Below are positions 9,897 to 17,243 of a stretch of 35,675 bases of DNA, in pieces. How positions within the stretch are numbered: the first letter of the stretch is position 1; the number at the start of each line of letters is the position of its first letter. The notes beneath the pieces are model-generated. The model ran no database searches and had not been told where the DNA came from. It saw only the letters and a list, made by a program, of their open reading frames with translations. Origin of the DNA: Pseudomonadota bacterium (GTDB taxonomy: Bacteria > Pseudomonadota > Gammaproteobacteria > Steroidobacterales > Steroidobacteraceae); NCBI GenBank assembly GCA_023433465.1, contig JAEZCR010000117.1, positions 1 through 35,675 of the forward strand, in the 5' to 3' direction. Made by a program: the position numbers and the translations under genes.

Positions 9897-10020
9897 GGGC
9901 GACTGACCTGTCTGGAGCCTGGAGCAAGTGATTTGGAGCCGCGGACATTCAATCTCGAACGCCGCGAGGGGAGAGTAGCACTCCACAAAGCTTCACCACA
10001 CTAGCTAATCGGAGATCGTC

Positions 10021-10968
10021 ATGAATGCCGTCCTCTCACCCGCCGCCGAATCGGGCCGCACCGCCCGGTACGCGCAGATCGTCAGGCTGTCGAAGAAGAC
10101 CGAATGGCAGATCGACCGCGACCTGATGCGCGACCGCCACTTCGATTTCACGCGCAAGTTCCTGCCCGACGCGCTCTCGCGCGTGGACATGCTGCCGTTC
10201 CTCGATCCGCGGGACGCGCGTCTGCTGAGCCAGGTGCAAGGACGCACCTACGCGTACATCTTCGGCCTCGTCGAGCGCTTCATCAGCGCGAAGATGCTCG
10301 ATCAGGGCCGTGCGCATGCGTTCGACGATCAGAACGCCATGGAAGCGCTCGTGCGCTTCACGAACGAGGAACTCAAGCACCAGGAGTTGTTCCGCCGCAT
10401 GGAGGAGATGATTGGCGCGAAGATGCCGCAAGGTTATCGCCCGACGGCCAACCCGAACGACGTCGCGCGCGCGGTCCTCGCGGCGAACACGTGGGCCGTG
10501 CTCGCGCTCACGTGCCACATCGAACTATTCGTGCAGGCGCACTACGCGGAAACCATCATGGACGCCGACCTGTGCCCGCTGTTCAAGGACGTCTTCAAGT
10601 ACCACTGGAAGGACGAAAGCCAGCACGTGGTGCTCGATGAGCTCGAATGGAAAGACGAGCATGCCCGCCTGTCCGCCGCCGAGCGTGACAAGTCGGTGGA
10701 TGACCTGATCTCGCTCGTCGCGGCGGTCGACGGCATCCTTCAGGCCCAGTCCGCGGCCGACGTCGAGTACTTCGTCCGCCATACCGCGCAGTCGTATGGC
10801 GAACGCGACATCGCCGGGATCAGGTCGGTGGTGCTCGGCGCGTATCGCTGGCAGTACATCATCTCGGGCGTGCGGCATCCGCACTTCGGCAAGCTGCTGA
10901 CGAGCATGACGACGCCGGCCCAGATGTCCCGCATACAGGCCGCGCTCGCGCCCATCCTGGCCGGGTAG
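10021..10968 (+). CDS. Diiron protein with AurF/CmlI-type ligand set (putative N-oxygenase)
   Basis: This is a ferritin-like four-helix diiron protein of 315 residues. Candidate iron ligands are E85 (FGLVERF), E117 and H120 (NEELKH), E168 (CHIELF), and H195, E199 and H202 in HWKDESQH. This seven-ligand pattern with three histidines, including H-x3-E-x2-H, follows that known for the arylamine N-oxygenases AurF and CmlI (AurF: E101, E136, H139, E196, H223, E227, H230), with identical spacing in the C-terminal half. The inferred role is oxygen activation, possibly oxidation of an amine or another small substrate. The substrate is unknown and no natural-product cluster surrounds it. The ATG has a GGAG site six bases upstream. 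The AraC regulator is divergent and YjdM is convergent. Confidence 0.75.
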   Translation: MNAVLSPAAESGRTARYAQIVRLSKKTEWQIDRDLMRDRHFDFTRKFLPDALSRVDMLPFLDPRDARLLSQVQGRTYAYIFGLVERFISAKMLDQGRAHAFDDQNAMEALVRFTNEELKHQELFRRMEEMIGAKMPQGYRPTANPNDVARAVLAANTWAVLALTCHIELFVQAHYAETIMDADLCPLFKDVFKYHWKDESQHVVLDELEWKDEHARLSAAERDKSVDDLISLVAAVDGILQAQSAADVEYFVRHTAQSYGERDIAGIRSVVLGAYRWQYIISGVRHPHFGKLLTSMTTPAQMSRIQAALAPILAG

Positions 10969-10993
10969 TGAGACGGCGATGAGTATCCCCGGC

Positions 10994-11338
10994 CTAGGCC
11001 TTCTTCACGAACTCCGACTTCAGCGCCATCGCGCCGATGCCTTCGATCCTGCAATCGATGTTGTGATCGCCCTCGGAGATGAGGCGGATGCCTTTCACCT
11101 TGGTGCCCACTTTCACGACGGACGACGAGCCTTTCACCTTCAGATCCTTGATCACGGTGACGCTGTCGCCGTCGGCGAGCGGCGTGCCGAATGCATCGCG
11201 GATGACGGGCGTTTCCTCGGTCGGAGCGGCGGCCTCGGCTTCTTTCCATTCGTGTCCGCACTCGGGACAGACGAGCAGGGTGCCGTCGTCATACGTGAGT
11301 GCGGACGCACAATTCGGGCAGGGAGGCAGGCTGGACAT
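10994..11338 (-). CDS. yjdM: YjdM/PhnA-family zinc-ribbon protein
   Basis: This 114-residue protein has a zinc ribbon with CPNC (C7, C10) and CPEC (C24, C27), followed by the conserved PhnA domain (VIRDAFGTPLADGDSVTVIK, KVKGSSSVVKVGTKVKGIRL, ending KSEFVKKA). It matches the full length of the widespread YjdM family, formerly called PhnA and once linked to alkylphosphonate use, although no phosphonate genes are nearby and the function is unsettled. It converges on the diiron gene 25 bases away, and its stop codon lies inside the palindrome GGCCTAGGCC. Confidence 0.93.
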   Translation of the reverse strand: MSSLPPCPNCASALTYDDGTLLVCPECGHEWKEAEAAAPTEETPVIRDAFGTPLADGDSVTVIKDLKVKGSSSVVKVGTKVKGIRLISEGDHNIDCRIEGIGAMALKSEFVKKA

Positions 11339-11474
11339 GCCGCGATTGTGTCATACGGCGCGCTGCCGCCGCATTCTGGAAAGCCAACCTACCTGCGTAG
11401 TCGGCGCGCGCTGACGGGATCGCTTGCCGCGCGCTCCTAAGCTGCGGCGGTCCCTGCACATGAGGAGCGTCAAC

Positions 11475-11684
11475 ATGCCGCGCAAACGCCCCCGCGAACC
11501 CATCGCACCCGCGACCATCCCGGGCGAGCCGCTGGACCCGAAGATTCCGCCGGACGAGCAGCCTCAGCCGGACGAGGACCGCGAAGAGACGACGGAGGAG
11601 CGCGAGGAGACCGACGAGGAAAAAGCCGCGCGCGAATCGGAACCGGCCTTCGATCGCGCGACGACACGCGTTCCGCCGGGTTGA
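11475..11684 (+). CDS. Small acidic, proline-rich protein of unknown function
   Basis: This 69-residue protein has a basic start (MPRKRPREP), proline-rich spacing and a very acidic middle (DEDREETTEEREETDEEKAA). It is likely soluble and disordered. The ATG at 11475 is favoured because GAGG lies eight bases upstream; an ATG at 11460 would add five residues. No family was recognised. Its stop overlaps a TTGACA box that may drive a downstream RNA. Confidence 0.6.
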   Translation: MPRKRPREPIAPATIPGEPLDPKIPPDEQPQPDEDREETTEEREETDEEKAARESEPAFDRATTRVPPG

Positions 11685-11710
11685 CAGGTGAGCCTTCATC
11701 CAAGTAGTTT
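11681..11710 (+). promoter_or_regulatory. Possible sigma-70 promoter for a small RNA
   Basis: TTGACA at 11681-11686 is a perfect -35 box, followed after 18 bases by TAGTTT (11705-11710), a weak -10. It overlaps the stop codon of the small acidic protein. The predicted start is near 11717, and an intrinsic terminator ends at 11834. Confidence 0.4.
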
Positions 11711-11716
11711 CACTTC

Positions 11717-11834
11717 CGTGCTCAACCTCGTCTGCAAGTATTACTTTTGGTCGCCACATCACGTGGAGGCCGGCGATTGAGCGCGTGTAGCTAACGACTC
11801 AAACGAAACGAGCCTCCCCAGCGGAGGCTTTTTT
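11717..11834 (+). ncRNA. Candidate small RNA (about 118 bases)
   Basis: A non-coding stretch lies between a promoter-like pair and a strong terminator. It is visibly AT-richer than its neighbours and has internal pairing: CCAC/GTGG around 11754-11767, and TTGAG...CTCAA closing a loop that itself holds CGT...ACG (about 11778-11803). An alternative is a tiny leaderless peptide starting at GTG 11718 (VLNLVCKYYFWSPHHVEAGD, 20 residues, stop near 11780). The terminator could also simply serve the upstream gene at 11475. Confidence 0.35.
11811..11834 (+). terminator. Intrinsic terminator
   Basis: AGCCTCC (11811-11817) and GGAGGCT (11823-11829) form a 7-bp stem with a 5-base loop and are followed by a run of six T (11829-11834). 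This is the strongest rho-independent terminator on the plus strand of the window. Confidence 0.85.
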
Positions 11835-11872
11835 GTGCGCGTCCGCCGGGGAGGAACCCAAAGGACGCGAAC

Positions 11873-12403
11873 ATGCCCACACAAGCAAAGATACGACTCA
11901 TCGAGCCGGCCGACGTGCCGGCGCTGCTCCAGATCATCGCGGACTCGCGCGCCGAGTACGGCATCGCGGACCGCGGTGTCGAACTACTCGAGGCGGCGGA
12001 TCGCGCGCTGTACTCCACCTACCAGCGCCAGCGGTCGTTGTACTTCGTGGCCGTGATGGAGGGTGAGATCGTCGGTGGCGCGGGCATCGCGCCGCTCGCG
12101 GGTTCGGATCCGCTCACCTGCGAGTTGCAGCGCATGTACCTGCGCGCGGATGCGCGCGGGCGTGGCATCGGAGAGGCGCTGCTCGATCGGTGTCTCGCGG
12201 CCGCGCGGCAGCACCTCTACGTGCGCTGTTATCTCGAAACGGTGAAACAGATGCAGCCTGCGCTCGAGTTCTACGGGCGGCATGGATTCCGCAATCTGGA
12301 TTCGCCGATCGGCCGTACGGGGCACCCGCACAACGATCGCTGGCTGCTCCGTCCACTGCGCGCCTCCGCGCGACGATGGACGAGCGGCCAGGTGGGGCAT
12401 TGA
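11873..12403 (+). CDS. GNAT-family N-acetyltransferase
   Basis: This 176-residue acyl-CoA-dependent acetyltransferase shows the GNAT fold in order: an N-terminal strand (IRLIEPADVPALLQIIADSR), core strands (LYFVAVMEGEIVGGAGIAPL), the acetyl-CoA pyrophosphate loop RADARGRGIGEALL (motif A, R-G-x-G-I-G) and the C-terminal motif EFYGRHGFRNLD. The layout resembles stand-alone acetyltransferases that modify small amines or amino acids, but the substrate cannot be told. A terminator just upstream suggests an independent transcription unit. It converges on the gene at 12407 with only three bases between the stops. Confidence 0.9.
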   Translation: MPTQAKIRLIEPADVPALLQIIADSRAEYGIADRGVELLEAADRALYSTYQRQRSLYFVAVMEGEIVGGAGIAPLAGSDPLTCELQRMYLRADARGRGIGEALLDRCLAAARQHLYVRCYLETVKQMQPALEFYGRHGFRNLDSPIGRTGHPHNDRWLLRPLRASARRWTSGQVGH

Positions 12404-12406
12404 GAA

Positions 12407-12649
12407 TCAGCCGGGCGCCTGGCGCTTGATCTGCTTCTCGAGCTCTTCGAGCGCCTTGATCGCCTCTTCGTCTTCGCGGGCGAAGTCGCGCAGGTCTTCG
12501 GCGTCGATCTTCGGCTCGACCTTCACGCCGGCGTTCGGCACGCGCGTCTGCGGCGTCGGGTTGTGTTCGAGATCCTGCATGTGAATGACGGGCGTCTCGA
12601 TGCGAGGTTCGCGCTCGTCGATCGGCTGCTGTCGTTGGGGCGTGGTCAT
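12407..12649 (-). CDS. Small charged protein of unknown function
   Basis: This 80-residue hydrophilic protein has an N-terminal part rich in Gln, Pro and charged residues (TPQRQQPIDEREPRIETPV) and a C-terminal amphipathic helix (DLRDFAREDEEAIKALEEL, then EKQIKRQAPG). Of two adjacent ATG codons the second (12649) is preferred, because GGAGG then sits five bases away instead of two. A palindrome CCGCA-TT-TGCGG (12658-12669) overlaps the ribosome-binding region and could be an operator. No family was recognised. Confidence 0.6.
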   Translation of the reverse strand: MTTPQRQQPIDEREPRIETPVIHMQDLEHNPTPQTRVPNAGVKVEPKIDAEDLRDFAREDEEAIKALEELEKQIKRQAPG

Positions 12650-12818
12650 CATTGCCTCCGCATTTGCGGATGTGACGGACAGCGTAGGGCGGGGCGCTTG
12701 CGCGCAATGATCAGTGAGCGCCCCGCCGGTCTGTCAGACCATCGCACGGATCTCTCCCCACTTTTTACACCGGCACCGCTTTCCCCACTATCGCAAGCGG
12801 CCCAGGTAGACAGGTCTG

Positions 12819-12846
12819 AAAAAAGCCGCGGCTCATCGCCGCGGCT
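12819..12846 (-). terminator. Intrinsic terminator of the lipoprotein gene
   Basis: Read on the minus strand, a perfect 9-bp stem AGCCGCGGC/GCCGCGGCT (12838-12846 and 12824-12832) with a 5-base loop is followed by six T (12824-12819). It lies about 30 bases after the stop of the gene at 12877-13476. Confidence 0.9.
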
Positions 12847-12876
12847 CAACTTCCCTTCACATGCCCTTCACGCCAA

Positions 12877-13476
12877 TCAAGCCTTCTCGATCTTCAGCTT
12901 CTCGCTGATCTCCACACCCATTCCCTTCACCGACTTCGCTTTCTGCGCGGCGTCGACCTTGTCGCCCGACTCGAACTCGTCGGTTGCCTCGGCCCACTGG
13001 GTCTTCATGGTTTCGAGGCCCGCCTTGGCGCCAGCGAACTCATTCTTGTCGATGCCCCAGGGCAGACGCTTCTTCTTGGAGAGCTCGTCGACGCGCGCCT
13101 GGATGGTGTCGACCATCTTCGGCACTTCGACGCTCAATGATTCCCATTCGGTGGTCGCGGCGGCGAGGGCGGCCTGGGCCTGTTCCTTGCCCGACACGAT
13201 GGCCGCGCCGAGAGAATCCACGGCTTTCTGAAGCTGTGGTGCGCCGGCGAGCACGTCGTCGTATTCCTTGTTCTCGAGGCTGGTCTTGAGCCTCGCGATG
13301 TTGGACTCGACGCCTTTCAGGCCCTCGGGCGCGTAGCGCGCGGCGTCTTCCTTGATCGCGGCGAGCGAGGTTTCGACGTTTTCCAGCGCCTTCGTGGCGG
13401 TGGTCTTCTGCTGTGAGCAGCCGGCCGCGAGGGCCAGGACCGCGAGCAGCGGCAGAATGAACTTGGTTTGACGCAT
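12877..13476 (-). CDS. Predicted helical lipoprotein of unknown function
   Basis: This 199-residue protein has a lipoprotein signal (FILPLLAVLALAAGC, lipobox LAAGC, cysteine at residue 20), so it would be lipid-anchored at the cell envelope. The rest is almost all charged amphipathic helix (ENVETSLAAIKEDAARYAPE, ESLSVEVPKMVDTIQARVDE) with one short break (KKRLPWGIDKNEFAG). It is likely a coiled-coil or helical-bundle scaffold. The start has a very good ribosome-binding site (AAGGAG), and a strong terminator ends the unit. It is monocistronic. No named family was recognised. Confidence 0.8.
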   Translation of the reverse strand: MRQTKFILPLLAVLALAAGCSQQKTTATKALENVETSLAAIKEDAARYAPEGLKGVESNIARLKTSLENKEYDDVLAGAPQLQKAVDSLGAAIVSGKEQAQAALAAATTEWESLSVEVPKMVDTIQARVDELSKKKRLPWGIDKNEFAGAKAGLETMKTQWAEATDEFESGDKVDAAQKAKSVKGMGVEISEKLKIEKA

Positions 13477-13667
13477 CGTTTTCTCCTTCCTCTGACAGAG
13501 CCGGACGAGCGGCCCTCGTGGCGGAGAAGTTTGTTAGGAATGTCGCGTGGAAGCTGCAAGCCTGTCAGCCCGCATGCTTGTAGGAATACGTGAGGTACCG
13601 CGCAGATGGCGACTGGCAGGGCGACGAATCCCTGGCCGGGAGCGGCCGTGTGACGGCCATTGGCGAC

Positions 13668-13688
13668 AGATGGGGTCTGACCCCATCT
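13668..13688. repeat. GGGGTC palindrome, REP-like
   Basis: AGATGGGGTC and GACCCCATCT form perfect 10-bp arms around a single T. Such GGGGTC/GACCCC palindromes resemble extragenic repeats (REPs) linked to REP-associated tyrosine transposases in many proteobacteria. It lies just past the stop of ppgK, in the 220-base gap 13477-13696, where no gene was seen. Confidence 0.6.
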
Positions 13689-13696
13689 ATTCCCGG

Positions 13697-14476
13697 CTAT
13701 TTTCCCGCGGCTTTCGCCTGCTTGATCCACACCCCTTGCTTGAGGGTAGTGGCGAACGCGGCGCCGACGATGCCGGCGTCCGCGCGCAACGAGCCTAACT
13801 TGAGCTGCGTCGGAACCTTGAGGTCGTCGACGAGATTCGGGTGGTCCGCGGTGATGCCGCCGCACAGCACGATGAGGTCCGGCCAGAACAACGCGTGCAT
13901 GCGGGTGAGCACGTACGACAGCTCGGCCATGTAGTCATTCCACTCGAGCTTGCGCTCCATGCGTGCGCGGCCGGAGGCGCGCGCCTCGGCTTCCATGCCA
14001 TCGAACTCGAGATGGCCGAGCTCGGTGTTCGGCACGAGCAGGCCGTCGACGAACAACGCGCTGCCGATGCCGGTGCCGAGCGCGAGAACCAGTACCGTGC
14101 CTTTCACGTCGCGCGCGGCGCCGAAGTGCACCTCGGCCAGGCCCGCGGCGTCGGCATCGTTGATCGCCACGACTTCGCGGCCGAGCTTGGCGGCGGCGGG
14201 CTCGGCGAGTGGCTGGCCGATCCATGACTTCGCGACGTTCGCCGCGGTGTAAACCGTGCCGCCGACTACGACGCCCGGAAAAGTTACGCCCGCGGGCAAG
14301 TGCTCGGCGCCTTCGGGCACGGCATCCGCCATGGCATGCATCATTTCACTGACGGCCGACATGGCCGGGGAAGGCACCGATCGCCGCTCACCGACGAGGC
14401 TGCCTTTTGTGAGGTCGACAACCGCCGCCTTGATGGAAGATCCGCCGATATCGATGCCGATTGCTTGTCGGTGCAT
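13697..14476 (-). CDS. ppgK: Polyphosphate glucokinase (ROK family)
   Basis: This enzyme phosphorylates glucose to glucose-6-phosphate using inorganic polyphosphate (some homologues also use ATP). The 259-residue protein has the ROK phosphate loop GIDIGGSSIKAAVVDL, INDADAAGLAEVHFGAA, the second loop LALGTGIGSALF, the substrate motif ELGHLEFDG and C-terminal IVLCGGI. It lacks the zinc-binding cysteine cluster of typical ROK kinases, as polyphosphate glucokinases do, and strongly resembles the mycobacterial enzyme by eye (VTFPGVV, TAANVAKSWIG). The ATG at 14476 was chosen by homology; an upstream in-frame extension to 14623 looks non-coding. It is divergent from the glycogen operon, so it could supply glucose-6-phosphate from glucose released by MalQ and debranching. 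Confidence 0.92.
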   Translation of the reverse strand: MHRQAIGIDIGGSSIKAAVVDLTKGSLVGERRSVPSPAMSAVSEMMHAMADAVPEGAEHLPAGVTFPGVVVGGTVYTAANVAKSWIGQPLAEPAAAKLGREVVAINDADAAGLAEVHFGAARDVKGTVLVLALGTGIGSALFVDGLLVPNTELGHLEFDGMEAEARASGRARMERKLEWNDYMAELSYVLTRMHALFWPDLIVLCGGITADHPNLVDDLKVPTQLKLGSLRADAGIVGAAFATTLKQGVWIKQAKAAGK

Positions 14477-14669
14477 TCCGCGTGTACTCGAAGCCAATGT
14501 GGTGCAGCGCGCCGAGGTGAACCCAAGCAACCTTGGTAATCCGTGCCCCCCGCACGCAGGGTGCATATGATACCGGTCTCGGAAGGCCGACATACTTCTT
14601 GCAAGGCATTGTCGGCACGTCATCGAAAATGTCCTGAAATGTCTCGTCGAAAATGAAAGGTAGAGCCAA

Positions 14670-17132
14670 GTGTTGAATGAGCCGCTCGTTTCGGGTGCGA
14701 TCCTGCGGCGAGGGAGCCTGCGTTCGGCGATTTATGACCGGCTCACGCGCTCGCTCGGCAAGGAGCCGGAGACCGCGACGCCGCGCGACATATACGACGC
14801 GTTATCACTCGCTATCCGTGAGGAATTGTCAGCCCGCTGGCTAGCCACGCAGCGGCGCGTCGCGCGCGCGCGTGTGAAGCGGCTGTGTTACCTGTCGGTC
14901 GAATATCTGCCGGGCCGCTCGCTGGTCAATGCGTTGTCGAGCATCGACGGTGAGTTGATCGACGAGGCGCGCGCGGCCGTGGCGAGCATGGGACACGATT
15001 TCGACGCGGTCATCGCGCTCGAAGTGGATCCGGGATTAGGCAATGGCGGATTAGGGCGTCTCGCGGCGTGTTTTCTGGATTCGCTCGCGACACTGCAGTA
15101 CCCGGCGACGGGTTACGGCATCCGCTACGACTACGGAATCTTCACGCAGACGATCGACGACAACGGCGGGCAGCGCGAATCCGCCAGCACCTGGCTGCGG
15201 CTGCACAACGTGTGGGAAACGCCGCGCTCGGATGCGCGTTACATCGTGCGATTCGGCGGGCGCGTCATCACGACGCAGGAAGTGGACGGGGTCATGCGCT
15301 CGCGGTGGATAGAGACGCAGGACATCCTCGCGGTGGGATTCGACCAGCTCGTGCCGGGCAATCGCTCGCCGACGGTGAATCATCTGCGGCTGTGGTCGGG
15401 CCGTGCGCTGCAGCCGTTCCATATCGAGAATTTCAACGCGGGTGAATATTCGGCCGCGGTGCGCGACCAGGTCGACGCGAAGAATCTCTCGCGCGTGTTG
15501 TATCCGGACGATTCGACGCCGCAGGGCAAGGAGTTGCGCTTCAAGCAGCAGTATTTCTTCGTGAGCGCGAGCATGCAGGACATGCTGGCGACTCACCTGG
15601 CCGAGGACCGCACGCTGGAGGAATTGCCGACGGCTCTCGCGGTGCAGTTGAACGACACGCATCCGACGCTGGCGATTCCCGAGCTGATGAGGTTGCTGAT
15701 CGACCAGTACGACATGCCGTGGGCGGATGCGAGGGAGCTCTGCGGCAAGGTGTTCGGTTACACGAATCACACGCTGCTGCCCGAAGCGCTGGAAACCTGG
15801 CCGGTGGAGTTCTTCGAGCGGTTCCTGCCGCGGCACCTCGAGATCATCTACCGGATCAACGAGGAGTTCCTGCTCGAGGTCGAGAAGCGCTTCAAGGGGG
15901 ATGGGGCCGCGAAGACGACGTTGTCGATCATCGGTGAGCACCACGGACGGCGCGTGCGCATGGCGCACCTGGCGGTGATCGGGTCTCACAAGGTCAACGG
16001 CGTCGCCAAACTACATTCGGACCTGATGAAGAAGACCATCTTCTCGGGGTTCGCGCAGATGTATCCGGACCGGTTCACGAACGTGACCAACGGCATCACG
16101 GTGCGGCGCTGGCTGAAGCAGTCGAACGTGCGGTTGTCGCGGCTGCTGACGGAGAGGCTGGGCTCGGCGTGGGAGAACGATCTCGAGGAGCTCGAGCGGC
16201 TGCGCTGGGCGGCGGACGATCCGCATTTCCGCGCGCAGTTCCGCGACATCAAGCGGCACAACAAGATCGCGCTGGCGGAGGAAGTGGATAGACGCACCGG
16301 CCTCGACATCAGCGTGGACACGCTGTTCGACGTGCAGGTGAAGCGTATCCACGAATACAAGCGGCAGCTGCTGAACATCCTGTACGTGATCACGCGCTAC
16401 AACCGGATCAAGGCGAAGCCGGATGAGCACTGGGTGCCGCGCACGACGATGTTCGCGGGCAAGGCGGCGCCGGGCTACATGATGGCGAAGGCGATCATCC
16501 GGCTCATCAACAACACGTCGACGGTGATCAACCAGGATCCGGTGACGCTGACGAAGCTGAAGTGCGTGTTCCTGCCGGACTATGACGTGTCGCTCGCGCA
16601 ATTGATCATGCCGGCGGCGGACCTGTCGCAGCAGATCTCGACGGCGGGGATGGAGGCTTCGGGCACCGGGAACATGAAGCTCGCGCTGAACGGCGCGTTG
16701 ACCATCGGCACGCTGGATGGCGCGAACATCGAGATCCGCGATGCCGTGGGCGCGGAGAACGTCTTCATCTTCGGCATGACGGCCGATGAGGTCGAGGCGC
16801 GGCGCGCCGATGGTTACCGGCCGCGCGAGATCGTCGCTGCGAATCCCGAGCTCGCGAACACGCTCGACATGATCCGCAACGGTGCCTTCGGCGAGGGCGA
16901 TCATGCGCGGCTCATCGTCGATAGATTGACGTCGGACGGCGAGCCGTTCCTGGTGCTGGCGGATTTCGCGGCGTACTGCGAAGCACAGGACCGCGTCGAC
17001 GAGTTGTACCGCAATCACGATGAATGGAGCCGCAAGGCCGTGCTCAACACGATGTCGATGGGCCCGTTCTCGAGCGACCGCAGCATCCGCGAGTACGCCG
17101 ACCGCATCTGGAAGATCCGCTCGGTGATGTAG
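14670..17132 (+). CDS. glgP: Glycogen phosphorylase
   Basis: This GT35 enzyme cleaves alpha-1,4-glucosyl units from glycogen or maltodextrin with phosphate, releasing glucose-1-phosphate. The 820-residue cytoplasmic protein is normal in length. Recognisable segments are KRLCYLSVEYLPGRSL, DPGLGNGGLGRLAACFLDSL, YGIRYDYGIF, VQLNDTHPTLAIPELMR, VQVKRIHEYKRQLLNIL and the PLP site EASGTGNMKLALNGALTIGT, whose lysine binds pyridoxal phosphate. The start is a GTG preceded by AAAGG; ppgK begins about 190 bases away on the other strand, so the gap holds both promoters. It is the first gene of the glg operon. A large hairpin begins one base after its stop codon. Confidence 0.97.
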   Translation: MLNEPLVSGAILRRGSLRSAIYDRLTRSLGKEPETATPRDIYDALSLAIREELSARWLATQRRVARARVKRLCYLSVEYLPGRSLVNALSSIDGELIDEARAAVASMGHDFDAVIALEVDPGLGNGGLGRLAACFLDSLATLQYPATGYGIRYDYGIFTQTIDDNGGQRESASTWLRLHNVWETPRSDARYIVRFGGRVITTQEVDGVMRSRWIETQDILAVGFDQLVPGNRSPTVNHLRLWSGRALQPFHIENFNAGEYSAAVRDQVDAKNLSRVLYPDDSTPQGKELRFKQQYFFVSASMQDMLATHLAEDRTLEELPTALAVQLNDTHPTLAIPELMRLLIDQYDMPWADARELCGKVFGYTNHTLLPEALETWPVEFFERFLPRHLEIIYRINEEFLLEVEKRFKGDGAAKTTLSIIGEHHGRRVRMAHLAVIGSHKVNGVAKLHSDLMKKTIFSGFAQMYPDRFTNVTNGITVRRWLKQSNVRLSRLLTERLGSAWENDLEELERLRWAADDPHFRAQFRDIKRHNKIALAEEVDRRTGLDISVDTLFDVQVKRIHEYKRQLLNILYVITRYNRIKAKPDEHWVPRTTMFAGKAAPGYMMAKAIIRLINNTSTVINQDPVTLTKLKCVFLPDYDVSLAQLIMPAADLSQQISTAGMEASGTGNMKLALNGALTIGTLDGANIEIRDAVGAENVFIFGMTADEVEARRADGYRPREIVAANPELANTLDMIRNGAFGEGDHARLIVDRLTSDGEPFLVLADFAAYCEAQDRVDELYRNHDEWSRKAVLNTMSMGPFSSDRSIREYADRIWKIRSVM

Positions 17133-17133
17133 T

Positions 17134-17221
17134 GGGGACAGATTTATTTATCGACGATATCTGTTTTCTGCTCCATCGATGGCGCGCATGCGCGATATCG
17201 TCAATAAATAAATCTGTCCCC
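17134..17221. repeat. Long inverted repeat (REP/MITE-like) between glgP and glgB
   Basis: Two 28-base arms, 17134-17161 (starting GGGGACAGATTTATTTAT) and 17194-17221 (its reverse complement with one mismatch), flank a 32-base centre containing TTTTCTGCTCC and GCGCATGCGC. GGGGACAG-type ends occur in REP elements mobilised by tyrosine transposases in other proteobacteria. It is AT-rich in the arms, unlike the surroundings. No transposase gene is present. The stop codon TAA of the glgB frame lies inside the right arm. Confidence 0.85.
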
Positions 17222-17243
17222 GAAGGACCCGAAGGAAACGCTC

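Noticed and set aside
10988..10999. GGCCTAGGCC palindrome as a terminator between the diiron and yjdM genes
   Set aside because: The stem has no loop and no T run on either strand, so it is only a short palindrome containing the yjdM stop.
14477..14623. Longer start of ppgK
   Set aside because: The added 49 residues lack similarity to the family and would occupy the divergent promoter region with glgP.
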